Translations under genes and position numbers: made by a program
In this document: positions 37,090 through 47,581 of the stretch, piece after piece
How positions within the stretch are numbered: the first letter of the stretch is position 1
Layout: every line of letters starts with the position of its first letter
DNA from: JAKPAM01 sp047601745
GTDB lineage: Bacteria > Pseudomonadota > Gammaproteobacteria > Burkholderiales > Burkholderiaceae_E
Length of the DNA stretch: 64,000 bases
Reading direction: 5' to 3'
NCBI GenBank assembly: GCA_047601745.1
Contig: JASGIS010000001.1
Coordinates: 3,348,001 to 3,412,000 of the forward strand
Notes under the pieces: model-generated
What the model saw: the letters and a program-made list of their open reading frames with translations, nothing else
Databases searched by the model: none
What the model was told of the DNA's origin: nothing

Positions 37090-37758
37090 GTGGCAATGAT
37101 CTATCTGGTGCGTCATGCGCAGGCGTCGTTCGGCACCAGCGACTATGATCGGCTGTCCGAGCTCGGCCATCAGCAGGCCCGCTGGCTCGGCGAGTACTTC
37201 GGCGAGCGCGGCCTGCGCTTCTCGCGCGTGATGACCGGCACGCTGCGCCGGCAGCGCGAGACCGCCGCCGGCGTGCTGGACGTGCTCGGCCAGCAGGTCG
37301 ACGTGCAGACGCATCCGGGCCTGGACGAATACCACGCCGAGCCGATGTTCCGCGCCCATACGGGCATGAATCCGATCGAAGCGCAGCGCGCCGACTACGC
37401 CGGCTACTGGCGCCAGTTCCGCGAGGCGATGCTCGCGTGGGCCGCCGACGGCCTGAGCGGCCTGCCCGAGACCTGGGGCGAGTTCGGCCGGCGCATCGAC
37501 GACGCGTGGACGCAGTCGGTGCGCGAGACGCGCCGCGACGACAACATCCTGCTGGTCAGTTCGGGCGGCGCGATCGGCCGCGGCGTCGCGCAGATGCTGG
37601 GAGCGCCCGCGTCGGTCGCGATCGAGTTGAACCTGCAGTTCCGCAACAGCGGCTTTTGCGAACTGATCGCCGGCGGCGGGACGTTCCGGCTGCTCAGCTT
37701 CAACGTCATCCCGCACCTGGAGCGCGAAGAGCGCCGTCACGCGATCACGTTCGCGTGA
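37090..37758 (+). CDS. Histidine phosphatase family protein (phosphoglycerate mutase-like)
   Basis: The 222-residue protein carries the phosphohistidine motif LVRHAQAS at the N-terminus, with the second catalytic histidine position replaced in the SSGGAIGR region (many relatives have SHGG). It probably acts as a small-molecule or protein phosphatase rather than a glycolytic mutase. The GTG at 37090 is preceded by GAGGAG at good spacing; an ATG six bases later is an alternative. Confidence 0.88.
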   Translation: MAMIYLVRHAQASFGTSDYDRLSELGHQQARWLGEYFGERGLRFSRVMTGTLRRQRETAAGVLDVLGQQVDVQTHPGLDEYHAEPMFRAHTGMNPIEAQRADYAGYWRQFREAMLAWAADGLSGLPETWGEFGRRIDDAWTQSVRETRRDDNILLVSSGGAIGRGVAQMLGAPASVAIELNLQFRNSGFCELIAGGGTFRLLSFNVIPHLEREERRHAITFA

Positions 37759-37774
37759 CGCCCGCGCGGCGGCC

Positions 37775-38942
37775 TTACTCCGTCGGGCGTCCGTTCGCCG
37801 CCCGTTCGTTCGCGGGCCTTCCGTTCGCCGGCGCGTCGGCGGGCGAACGCGTCAGCGCATCGACGATCGAGGAGGCGACCAGGCCGATCGTCTGGCCGTT
37901 CCAGTGGCGGTCGACCGGCGTAAAGTCGAGCAGGCGGCGATGGCGGCGGTATTCGTCGAGCAGCATCGGCGTCGTGTCGACGATGCGAACGCCGTGTTCG
38001 CCGGCGACGCGCTCCAGCCGGTCCAGCGCCAGCGAATCGCGGCTCGGGCACGGCGGCGCGACGCTCGCCGGACGGTCGACCGGATCGTAGATCAGCGTCG
38101 CGTACGGATTGCGGTTGAAGACCATGACGATGCGCTCGGGCGGCAGCTTCAAGGCCTCGGGCAGTTCGGCGACGTAGCGGTCGATCCGCTGCTCGTCGGC
38201 CGCGCTCAGCCGGGCCGGCTCGCAGCCGCGGCCTTCGGACGGATGCTTGAACAGCGGCAGCACTTCGAGCAGCAGGTTGCCGTGCAGGTAGCGGTAGAGC
38301 GCGACCTGGCGCAGGGTCTTCTTCAGCGCGTTGCGCGATCGCGTCTCGGTCAGCCGGATCAGCGGCTCGCCGGGCCGCGGCGTGTCGTCGTCGGCCCAAC
38401 TGTACTGGCCTTCGGCCGTGTAGAAGCCCTCGTCGTAGTCGCCCGGGATCACGACCAGCACGGCCGAGTCGAGCCGGTAGCGGGCCGACAGCTCCCGGCC
38501 CAGGCCGAGGTAGTGCGGCAGCGCCGCCGCGCTGAATCCGAAGTTGTACGCGGTCGCCGGCAGGCCGGCGTTCGGCGACGCGGCCACGCGCGCCTGCAAC
38601 TGGCCGGCCAGCGACTGGTCGAACGGCACCATCAGTCCTTCGACGAAGCTGTCGCCGAACAGACCGATCACCGGCTTGCCGGTCTCGTATTCGAACGGCG
38701 CGAGGAAGCCTTCGTCGTTGACCCGTCCGTGCACCGGCAGCCGCAGGTCCCATGACAGCGAGTTCACGTAAGGGCCCGGCGCGTAGCGCGCCGTCGGCGT
38801 TCCCGGACGGGGATCGGCGTAGTGGATGCCGGCGACGACCGGCAACTGCGACAGCGCCAGTTGCAGCACCAGCGCCAGCAGCAATCCGCCCAGGCCGATG
38901 CCGACCGCCCGCAGGCCGATCACGCGCCAGGGCGTCGCCGGA

Positions 38943-38968
<26 letters not shown>
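37775..38968 (-). CDS. SGNH/GDSL hydrolase-type membrane protein (AlgJ/AlgX-like)
   Basis: The 397-residue protein has one N-terminal membrane helix and a periplasmic SGNH domain. The nucleophile is Ser107 in LFGDSFVEG, and Asp353 and His355 lie in PVDRHWNG. Such proteins work with a membrane-bound O-acyltransferase, which passes acetyl groups across the membrane for transfer to a sugar polymer. The upstream gene is exactly such an acyltransferase and overlaps this start by 26 bases. The GTG start follows GGGGAA. The C-terminus is a short Ala/Asn/Gly/Arg/Pro repeat. Confidence 0.88.
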
Positions 38969-40613
<1,645 letters not shown>

Positions 40614-40870
40614 GGGCGGCGGTGGCGGCTTTCGGAGAGAGGATTCGAGGGGCCCGCGTCGAACGTCATCATCGCCTCGTTCAGGACGAGGATTTGTGAC
40701 GATTGTTGGCCTGGCTGTGCCACGCGCATGGTTTCAGTCTCTCACTGACCGAAAACTGACGCCAGGCGGTCGGGGCGCCGAACTCCACCTGCGGGCCGAC
40801 GGCAGGCGCCTCGTCGTGGCGCAAAGGTGATCGGAGCGTGGCGCGGCAATGCGGCGGTGAACGGATGGGG

Positions 40871-42109
40871 CTAGGCCGTGGCCGCGCGACCGCCGCCGCG
40901 GCGCGCGTACCACAGCAGCGCCAGCGTCTGCAGCGCGATCATCGTCCACCACGCTGCCTGGTGCGCGTCGGGCGCGTAGCGGCCGCCGTCGTGCGGCCAT
41001 TGATCGAGCAGCACGCCGATGCCGTACTGCAGCAGGAACGCGCCGCAGAATACCAGCAGATTCAGCGCGGTACTGACGCGGCCGGCCAGCGCCGGACTGA
41101 ACGCGCGGGCGAGGCTGGCGTAGGCCAGGATCCCGGCCGTGCCGCACAGCCCGAACAATCCCCAGGTCAGCGCCGGCGGCAGCGCCAGTCGCGCGGCGAT
41201 CAGCACCTGCGCCAGCACGAACAGCCCCATGCCCGCGCCGGCCGACGCGTGCAGGCTCAGGCCGGCCATCTCCAGCCGGCGCGCGAGCCATCCGAGCGAG
41301 GCCGCGCCGACGACCATCATCCAGCCGACCAGCGTGACGATCGATGCGGTCGTGGCCTCGTCCAGGCCCTCGACGTCGCGCAGGTACGGGCCGGCCCACA
41401 GGCCCTGCACCGCCATGTACGCGCCCTGGCTGAGCATCGCCAGCGGGGCGACGCGCCAGAAGATGGCGCTGCGCAGGATGCGGACGATGCCGCGCGCCAC
41501 GTCGATCGTCCGCGTGCCGCCGGGGCCGTATTCCTGGCGCCGGGCCGGCACGCCGAACCAGATCAGCAGGCTGGCGGCGAGGATCAGCGCCGAGACGATC
41601 AGGAACAGCGATCGCCAGCTCATCGCCTGCAGCGCCAGCGTCGCCGGGGTGCCGGTGACGACGCTGCCGAGCCCGCCGATCGCGTAGATCGCGCCGTTGA
41701 GCACCGGCAGCCGTTCGGGCGCGAACCACATGACGATCGCCTTGAGCCCCGCCATCAGGCAGCCGGACGTACCGATGCCCAGCAGCAGCCGGCCGATCAG
41801 CAGCATGCCGAAGCCGTCGGCCTGCGACGAGACCAATGCGCCGGCGGCGGCCAGCAGCAGCAGGCTGCCCTGCACGGGGCGCGGACCGAAGCGGTCGAGC
41901 AGCACGCCCAGCGGCAACTGGCACAGCGCGAACGCGATCAGGTAGACGCTGGTCAGCAACCCGAGCTGGGCGCCGGACAGCGACAGTTCGCTGCTGAGCA
42001 AGGGCATCAGCGGCAGGTTGATGCCGCGGGCCAGGTAGGACAGGAAGTAGCCGAGCGAGAAGATCAGGAAGACGCGGACGGCAACGCGCGAAGAGGCGGA
42101 AGAGGGCAT
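40871..42109 (-). CDS. MFS transporter (nitrate/glycerol-phosphate-like or efflux)
   Basis: The 412-residue protein has 12 predicted membrane helices, with the MFS loop LGVLLDRFGPRPVQG between helices 2 and 3. No substrate motif is clear. I chose the ATG at 42109, which places the first helix about ten residues in; a longer GTG-started form is also open. It lies alone between the acyltransferase and the GGDEF-EAL gene. Confidence 0.88.
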   Translation of the reverse strand: MPSSASSRVAVRVFLIFSLGYFLSYLARGINLPLMPLLSSELSLSGAQLGLLTSVYLIAFALCQLPLGVLLDRFGPRPVQGSLLLLAAAGALVSSQADGFGMLLIGRLLLGIGTSGCLMAGLKAIVMWFAPERLPVLNGAIYAIGGLGSVVTGTPATLALQAMSWRSLFLIVSALILAASLLIWFGVPARRQEYGPGGTRTIDVARGIVRILRSAIFWRVAPLAMLSQGAYMAVQGLWAGPYLRDVEGLDEATTASIVTLVGWMMVVGAASLGWLARRLEMAGLSLHASAGAGMGLFVLAQVLIAARLALPPALTWGLFGLCGTAGILAYASLARAFSPALAGRVSTALNLLVFCGAFLLQYGIGVLLDQWPHDGGRYAPDAHQAAWWTMIALQTLALLWYARRGGGRAATA

Positions 42110-42203
42110 GCGCGTGATTGTCGCAAAAGGGGCGGCCGGATCCGGGACGGGCCTTTCGTTTTCGCATGTCGCCCGCACTCCGGACGCATGGGTCCCGGCG
42201 CAC

Positions 42204-44954
42204 CTACTGGATCGGCGTCGGCGCCGGCGAGGTCGCGGTCAGCAGCAGCGAGGCGCGCAGCGCGTCGCTCGGATGGCCGAACAGGAAACCCTGGCCCTGC
42301 TCGCAACCGGCCTGGCGCAGCACGTCGAGCTGATCGACGGTCTCGATGCCCTCGGCGGTCACCGTCAGCGACAGGCTCTTGGCCAGCGCGACGATCGTGT
42401 TGACGACGGCCATGCTCTCGTTGCTCGACGGCAGGTCGCGGATGAAGCTGCGGTCGATCTTCAGCGTATCGACGGGCAGCGAACGCAGGCTGCTCAGCGA
42501 CGAGTAACCGACGCCGAAATCATCGATCGCCAGGCGCAGTCCCATTCCGCTGAGCCGTTCCAGGATCACGGCCGCGTCCTCGCGCAGCGACATCGTCGTC
42601 TCGGTGATCTCGATGCGCAGCAGGTTCGCCTTCCAGCCGGTGGCGGTCAGGATGCGGGCGATCCGGTCGGGCAGCGCCGGATCCCAGAAGCAATGGCGCG
42701 AGACGTTGACCGCGATCGGCAGCGTTGGCAGGCCCTGCGAGGCCCAGGCGGCGCCTTGCTCGCACGCGGCGCGGATCACCCAGTCGGTGATCGGATCGAT
42801 GACGCCCAGCTCCTCGGCGATCGGGATGAACACGGCCGGCGAGACCGAGCCGAGCTCCGGATGCTGCCAGCGCAGCAGCGCCTCGAAGCCGACGACCGAC
42901 TGCGTCAGGAGGTCGACGCAGGGCTGGTAGTGCAACTCGAACTCCAGCCCGTCGATCGCGGCGCGCAGACCGTTGGCCAGTTGCAGGCGCATCCGCGATT
43001 TCGACGCCAGCGTCGGATCGAACACGCGGTAGCTGTTGCGCCCGCTGTGCTTGGCCTCGTACATCGCCATGTCCGCGTAGCTGAGCAGCGTCTGCCAATC
43101 GTGCGCGTGCTCCGGATAGCGGCTGATGCCGATGCTGGCCGACACGCGCAGCGAGCGGCCGTCGAGCACCACCGGCTCGGCGATCCGCTCGAGCAGCTTG
43201 CGCGCGACCCGGATGTCGCTGCCTTCGATCGACAGGTCGCGCAGCAGGATCGTGAACTCGTCGCCGCCGACCCGCGCGACCAGGTCGGTATCGCGCATGC
43301 ACGAGCGGATGCGCTGCGCGATCTGCTGGAGCAGCTTGTCGCCGTGCTGGTGGCCGTAGCTGTCGTTGACGGCCTTGAAGCCGTCCAGGTCGATGAACAG
43401 CAGCGCCAGCGATCCGTCGGTCGCGCGGGCGTCGCCGAGCGCCTCGCGGCAGTGCTCCTCGAACGTCGCGCGGTTGGCCAACTGGGTCAGCGAATCGTGT
43501 CCGGCCAGGTGCCGCAGGCGGTTCTCGTACTGCTTTGACGCACTGTTGTCGTGGAAGACGCCGACGTAGTGCGTGACCCGCGATTCCTCGTCGAGCACGC
43601 GCGAGATCGACAGCGCCTGCGGATACGGCTGGCCGCTCTTGCGCGTGCAGTGCAGCTCGCCCTGCCAGCTTCCTCGGGTCAGCAGGTGCGACAGGATCGC
43701 CGGCAACTGGGCGCGGATCGGGCGGTGGCTCGGCGCACGGTCGATCCGCCGGTCCATCACCTCCTCGGGCTCGTAGCCGGTGATCGCCGTGAACGCGTGG
43801 TTGACCGACACGATGACGCCGCTGCGGTTCGTGATGAACACGCCCTCGGCGATCGCCGCCAGCGCCTTGGTGGCCAGCAGCAGCCGCTGTTCGGCCTCGA
43901 TGCGCTCGCGGATGTCGCGGATGATCGCCAGCCGCGCCGGCTCGCCTTCCCATTCGGCGTCGCTCTGGTTGACCTCGACCGGCGTGTCGCCGAAATGTCC
44001 GAGCAGGCGCTGCGAATCGCCGCGCGGTCGCATCGCCGCGGCGTCGATGACGCACGGAGCCGGATCGGTCCGCACGAACAGCGTCTCGAAGCGCAGGTCG
44101 CGGCGCATCGCATGCGATGCGCCGAGCAATTGCTCGGCGCGCCGGTTCATCGTCAGCACCCTGCCGTCGTCGCGCGACAGCACGACGAGCGCGTCGCTGG
44201 CGTTGTCCATCAACAGCCGGTACTGGCTTTCCGACATCCTGACCCGCCGCAGGATCCGCACGACCAGGTAGCTGCCGAGCAGCAGCAGCACGAGGATCAC
44301 GGTTCCGGTCAGCATGAACAGGAAACGCGTGGTCGCGCGGGCCACGTCGCCCAGCGCCGAACTGAACTCGTCGGTCAGCGGAATGTTGGTCAGGTGGATC
44401 GCTTCGACCTGCCGCAGGATCTCGGGCAGCATCGCCTCGAACTCGGCCGGCGAACCGGCCCGGTCGTGCAGCGCGGTGCCGATGTCCTCGAGCAGGCTCA
44501 CCTGGCGGTCGCCCTGGCGCCACGCCTGCACGGCCTGGCGGATCGACAGCAGGTTCGAGCAGCACCGGTACAGGTGAATCATCCCGTCGACGTCATCCGG
44601 ATGGATGCCTGCCTGCAGCAGGTGCAGGCGGATCAGGTCCAGATCCCCGTCCGGCTTGTCGGCTTCGTCGCGCGCGGCGCTGAACGCGAGCGGGATCGCG
44701 AGCGCCGCCTGGAAACGCGCGTAGTAGCCCTCGTCGCGCGAGCGTGCATACAGATCGAGCATGTAGACCGCGTCGCGCTGCGACTTGGACCAGCGGCTCT
44801 CGCCCTCGACGAAGCCGCGCACCGCCGATTCGATCGCGATGGACACGAAAGTGATGCCCAGCGATGCGATCGTGATGCCCAGGAAAATGATCAACACCGG
44901 CCTGAACTGCCGCTTCAGGGGTTCGCGTCGGCGTTTGAGCAAGCGTCTCGGCAC
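42204..44954 (-). CDS. Membrane-bound sensor with PAS, GGDEF and EAL domains
   Basis: The 916-residue protein controls cyclic di-GMP. Two membrane helices (about 20-42 and 212-235) enclose a periplasmic domain of about 170 residues with no recognised fold. Two PAS domains follow (about 243-350 and 362-480). The cyclase motif is intact GGDEF at 563-567 and the phosphodiesterase motif intact EAL at 691-693, with the further EAL-domain residues in EITE, DDFGVGYSS, KIDRSF and AEGIE. Either or both activities are possible. It is a single gene; no partner is adjacent. Confidence 0.95.
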   Translation of the reverse strand: MPRRLLKRRREPLKRQFRPVLIIFLGITIASLGITFVSIAIESAVRGFVEGESRWSKSQRDAVYMLDLYARSRDEGYYARFQAALAIPLAFSAARDEADKPDGDLDLIRLHLLQAGIHPDDVDGMIHLYRCCSNLLSIRQAVQAWRQGDRQVSLLEDIGTALHDRAGSPAEFEAMLPEILRQVEAIHLTNIPLTDEFSSALGDVARATTRFLFMLTGTVILVLLLLGSYLVVRILRRVRMSESQYRLLMDNASDALVVLSRDDGRVLTMNRRAEQLLGASHAMRRDLRFETLFVRTDPAPCVIDAAAMRPRGDSQRLLGHFGDTPVEVNQSDAEWEGEPARLAIIRDIRERIEAEQRLLLATKALAAIAEGVFITNRSGVIVSVNHAFTAITGYEPEEVMDRRIDRAPSHRPIRAQLPAILSHLLTRGSWQGELHCTRKSGQPYPQALSISRVLDEESRVTHYVGVFHDNSASKQYENRLRHLAGHDSLTQLANRATFEEHCREALGDARATDGSLALLFIDLDGFKAVNDSYGHQHGDKLLQQIAQRIRSCMRDTDLVARVGGDEFTILLRDLSIEGSDIRVARKLLERIAEPVVLDGRSLRVSASIGISRYPEHAHDWQTLLSYADMAMYEAKHSGRNSYRVFDPTLASKSRMRLQLANGLRAAIDGLEFELHYQPCVDLLTQSVVGFEALLRWQHPELGSVSPAVFIPIAEELGVIDPITDWVIRAACEQGAAWASQGLPTLPIAVNVSRHCFWDPALPDRIARILTATGWKANLLRIEITETTMSLREDAAVILERLSGMGLRLAIDDFGVGYSSLSSLRSLPVDTLKIDRSFIRDLPSSNESMAVVNTIVALAKSLSLTVTAEGIETVDQLDVLRQAGCEQGQGFLFGHPSDALRASLLLTATSPAPTPIQ

Positions 44955-45254
44955 TTCGATGATGGCGGCGAAATTGCGAGAACCCGCGAGGATTCGGAAT
45001 GGCTCGGGCGATCAGGCTCGATCAACCGCACACACCAGTGGAACGTAAATTGTAAAGGGAGCCGATGCTACATGCGGCCAACCCTGGCTGTTGTTGCGAC
45101 AAAACCTTTGAATTGTGGCGTCGAAGACGCATTCTCAGCAGGCTTGCCGGTCTCCTGTGTCATCCACCGGTCGCGTGACCGGAAACGGCCCCTGTTTCGT
45201 GGCCCCGGGGCGGCGGATACTGCCGCGTTGTGTCGGTAATCGTGACGCTATGCG
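44955..45254. other. Intergenic region upstream of the GGDEF-EAL gene
   Basis: About 300 bases without a credible gene. It holds the start region of the leftward sensor gene, a small perfect hairpin (CCGGTC/GACCGG at about 45168-45183), and at its right edge TGACGC/GCGTCA (45243-45257), which overlaps the stop of the small gene that follows. Confidence 0.4.
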
Positions 45255-45515
45255 TCAGATTGCTTCGCGGGCGTGCCGGATCTGGTCGGGGCGGGGCGTA
45301 TTGCGCCGGCTCGAGCGATGATCGATGACCTGGGCGGCCATGACCGCGGCGGCCGGCATGTCCCAGTATCGGCCCAGCCACCGCGCGCCCGCGCGGTCCG
45401 GCAATACTCGTCTGAGTACGGCGCGCGCCGCCAGGATCGCGATGCCGATCCATAGCGGGTGGGCGATCAACGCCGTCGCGAGAATCAACCAGATCACCTC
45501 ATCCGTTTCCGTCAT
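45255..45515 (-). CDS. Small predicted membrane protein, unknown
   Basis: An 86-residue open frame starts with an acidic tip, then a clear hydrophobic stretch (VIWLILATALIAHPLWIGIAILA), then a basic tail, so it would be a one- or two-helix membrane protein. I do not recognise a family. The ribosome site is weak. Its stop overlaps a perfect hairpin (45243-45257). The coding sequence is more like the GC-rich neighbours than the iron cassette to its right. It may not be expressed. Confidence 0.4.
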   Translation of the reverse strand: MTETDEVIWLILATALIAHPLWIGIAILAARAVLRRVLPDRAGARWLGRYWDMPAAAVMAAQVIDHRSSRRNTPRPDQIRHAREAI

Positions 45516-45787
45516 GACCGCACCCGTTCGTTTGGCGATTGACGGTCGACAATGAGCAAGAATCGGGCCTGATTGCCCGGACGATCAGGCGGTCGATGCG
45601 GATCGACCTTGACGGACGTCACCATCGTCGGCTAACTTTCAAACGATGAGAATGACTCTCACTCTTATTTTCTCGACCGATATCGGTCATGGCGGCAAGA
45701 AGTGATCGCGCTGTTTCGCCGCGGACCGTGCCTGGGACGCGTGGGTTTGGCCGTCGAGCCCTTCCTGAGCCGGAGAAGTCCTCAGGG
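45516..45787. other. Promoter region of the iron-uptake cassette
   Basis: About 270 bases with no credible gene. The Fur box lies in the middle, and the sequence becomes noticeably less GC-rich from about 45540 onward, marking the left side of the iron cassette. Confidence 0.5.
45645..45663. promoter_or_regulatory. Predicted Fur box
   Basis: The core TGAGAATGACTCTCA (45647-45661) is a 7-1-7 inverted repeat very close to the proteobacterial Fur consensus TGAGAATNATTCTCA. It lies about 125 bases before the FecI-like sigma gene, so iron starvation should derepress the cassette. Confidence 0.75.
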
Positions 45788-46399
45788 ATGGTCGGGATGC
45801 AAGCACTTATCCAGGAACTCATAGACCACTACGCGGATCTGCGACGGTATCTGCTGCACGAACTCCGTGACGCGGATCAGGCTGCTGACATCGCCCAATC
45901 GAGTTTCGAGCGTGTCTATGCGCGCGCGTTCGGCGTTGGCGCCAATGATGGGAAATCGCAAGGTGGCGCATTCATCGGATCGATTCGCGCGTTGTTGTTC
46001 CGTGTCGCGCGCAACTTGTGTATCGATGAAGCTCGGCACCGGAAAATTGCCCAGAATTGGGCGCGAACACAAGCTGATGCGTGGGTTTCGCATGCTGCGC
46101 CTTCGTGCGAACAGCTTCTCGCCCAGCATCGCGTATTGACGCGCGTCATTGCCACTCTCGAAGCTCTGCCGCCGCGGCGCCGGCAGGTTTTTTTACTGGC
46201 GCGCGCATACGGGCACTCTCATGCCGAGATCGCCCAGCGCTTGGGCATTACCGAAATGGCCGTGGCCAAGCATTTGGTGCGCGCGGTGCTCGATTGTTCG
46301 AGCGTGCTCAAGGAGCTCAAGGATCAATTGCTGGATGATCCGCATGTCCCCGGCTTGCACGAAGACTTCCGAGCGATGCAGGCCGAGGATCGATGCTGA
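45788..46399 (+). CDS. FecI-like ECF sigma factor
   Basis: The 203-residue iron-starvation sigma factor has region 2 (ELIDHYADLRRYLLHELRDADQAADIAQSSFERVYAR, later ALLFRVARNLCIDEARHRK) and region 4 (LEALPPRRRQVFLLARAYGHSHAEIAQRLGITEMAVAKHL). A glycine-rich insertion of about 12 residues sits within region 2. The start at 45788 is the best fit to relatives; ribosome site spacing is not ideal. It precedes FecR by a 7-base overlap and is probably repressed by Fur through the upstream box. Its target is presumably the following receptor gene. Confidence 0.92.
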   Translation: MVGMQALIQELIDHYADLRRYLLHELRDADQAADIAQSSFERVYARAFGVGANDGKSQGGAFIGSIRALLFRVARNLCIDEARHRKIAQNWARTQADAWVSHAAPSCEQLLAQHRVLTRVIATLEALPPRRRQVFLLARAYGHSHAEIAQRLGITEMAVAKHLVRAVLDCSSVLKELKDQLLDDPHVPGLHEDFRAMQAEDRC

Positions 46400-47445
46400 C
46401 GCACTCATCGGGGCAGCCGCCGCCGGATGAGGCCCTGGTCGAGCATGCGCTGACACTGCTAGTCGAAATTCATGGCGGCAATGCCGACAGGGCGCCGCAA
46501 GCGATGGCCGAGCTGGATCGTTGGCGCGGTCAGTCAGTCCGCCACCAGGCTGCCGCCGACGAAGCCCAGTCCCGCTGGAACATGCTCTGCGGACTCGATA
46601 CGGGTCTGCGCGAACACTTCGACGAGCCTCTGGGGGAGGCCGACACGAAGCGGCGCAGGCGGCGTCGCGCCATGACGCTTTCCGTTGGCGGACTTCTTGC
46701 GGCTTCCGGCGCGGCCATGCTCGGTTGGCGGCGCCATGAAGCGTCGCAGCAGTTCGAGTCTTATGGCACGGGGATGGGGGAACTCCGAACGGTGTTCCTG
46801 GAGGATGGCGCGCCGTCTACCCGTATCGAGCTTGCAGCCATGAGCGCGATCCGGGTGCGTCTTTCTGCTGTTCGACGCACGGTGGATCTCGTTGGCGGTG
46901 AAGTCTTTTTCGACGTTGCCCGCGATCATGCCCGGCCGTTCGTCGTGCGTACCCGCCAGTCGGTAATCGAAGTCATCGGAACGGTATTCTCTGTCCGCGA
47001 ACGCGATGGCCCCACTTCGATCGCCGTGGAAGAAGGGCGCGTGGAGGTCAAGGTCTACCCGGAATCACGCATTCCGTGGTGGCCGTTTTCTACGCCTTCC
47101 ACTTTGACGCTGGCCGCCGGCCAAGCCGTCACGATTCGATCCGGCAACGCCGGCGAAGTCGACCGGGTCGACCCGGCCGGCATTGCTGCCTGGCGACAGG
47201 GTTGGCTCGTATTCAATGGGCAATCACTGGGCGATGCGCTGTCCACGATCAACGCCTATCGTCAGCGGCCGATTGTCGCTTCCGATCCCCGCGTGAACAG
47301 CCTGAGGTTGACAGGGCGCTTCAAGGCCAACGATTCGAGTCTGCTCGAAGCGTTGTCCATCATCCTGCCGGTCATCGCACAGAACGCGCCGGACGGACAT
47401 ATCGAGCTTCGGCTCAGGTCCTCAGGCGCCCGGCAGGAACGCTGA
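46393..47445 (+). CDS. FecR-like anti-sigma factor / signal transducer
   Basis: The 350-residue inner-membrane protein has an N-terminal cytoplasmic part, a basic stretch (KRRRRRRA) before a single membrane helix at about 95-113, and a periplasmic FecR domain (VDLVGGEVFFDVARDHARPFVV, VIEVIGTVFSVR, AVEEGRVEV). A C-terminal domain binds the receptor's signalling domain. It passes the ligand-bound signal from the TonB receptor to the FecI sigma factor. The start overlaps the end of the sigma gene by 7 bases, as usual for this pair. Confidence 0.94.
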   Translation: MLTHSSGQPPPDEALVEHALTLLVEIHGGNADRAPQAMAELDRWRGQSVRHQAAADEAQSRWNMLCGLDTGLREHFDEPLGEADTKRRRRRRAMTLSVGGLLAASGAAMLGWRRHEASQQFESYGTGMGELRTVFLEDGAPSTRIELAAMSAIRVRLSAVRRTVDLVGGEVFFDVARDHARPFVVRTRQSVIEVIGTVFSVRERDGPTSIAVEEGRVEVKVYPESRIPWWPFSTPSTLTLAAGQAVTIRSGNAGEVDRVDPAGIAAWRQGWLVFNGQSLGDALSTINAYRQRPIVASDPRVNSLRLTGRFKANDSSLLEALSIILPVIAQNAPDGHIELRLRSSGARQER

Positions 47446-47581
47446 CGGCCGTCCGCTTCTGATCGGGGTGTCTCAGTTTCGTCGCCTCATACGTCTTCGC
47501 ATGCAGGTACCCGACGTTCGTCCGCTTTCTCGGACCGGGTCTTCGCGAAACAGATGAGTCTTGTTACTGAGGTTTCCTGTC

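Noticed and set aside
40614..40870. Small gene between the MBOAT and MFS genes
   Set aside because: Short frames exist but lack a ribosome site and any recognisable composition; the region only shows a small hairpin (CCTCGT/ACGAGG near 40670).
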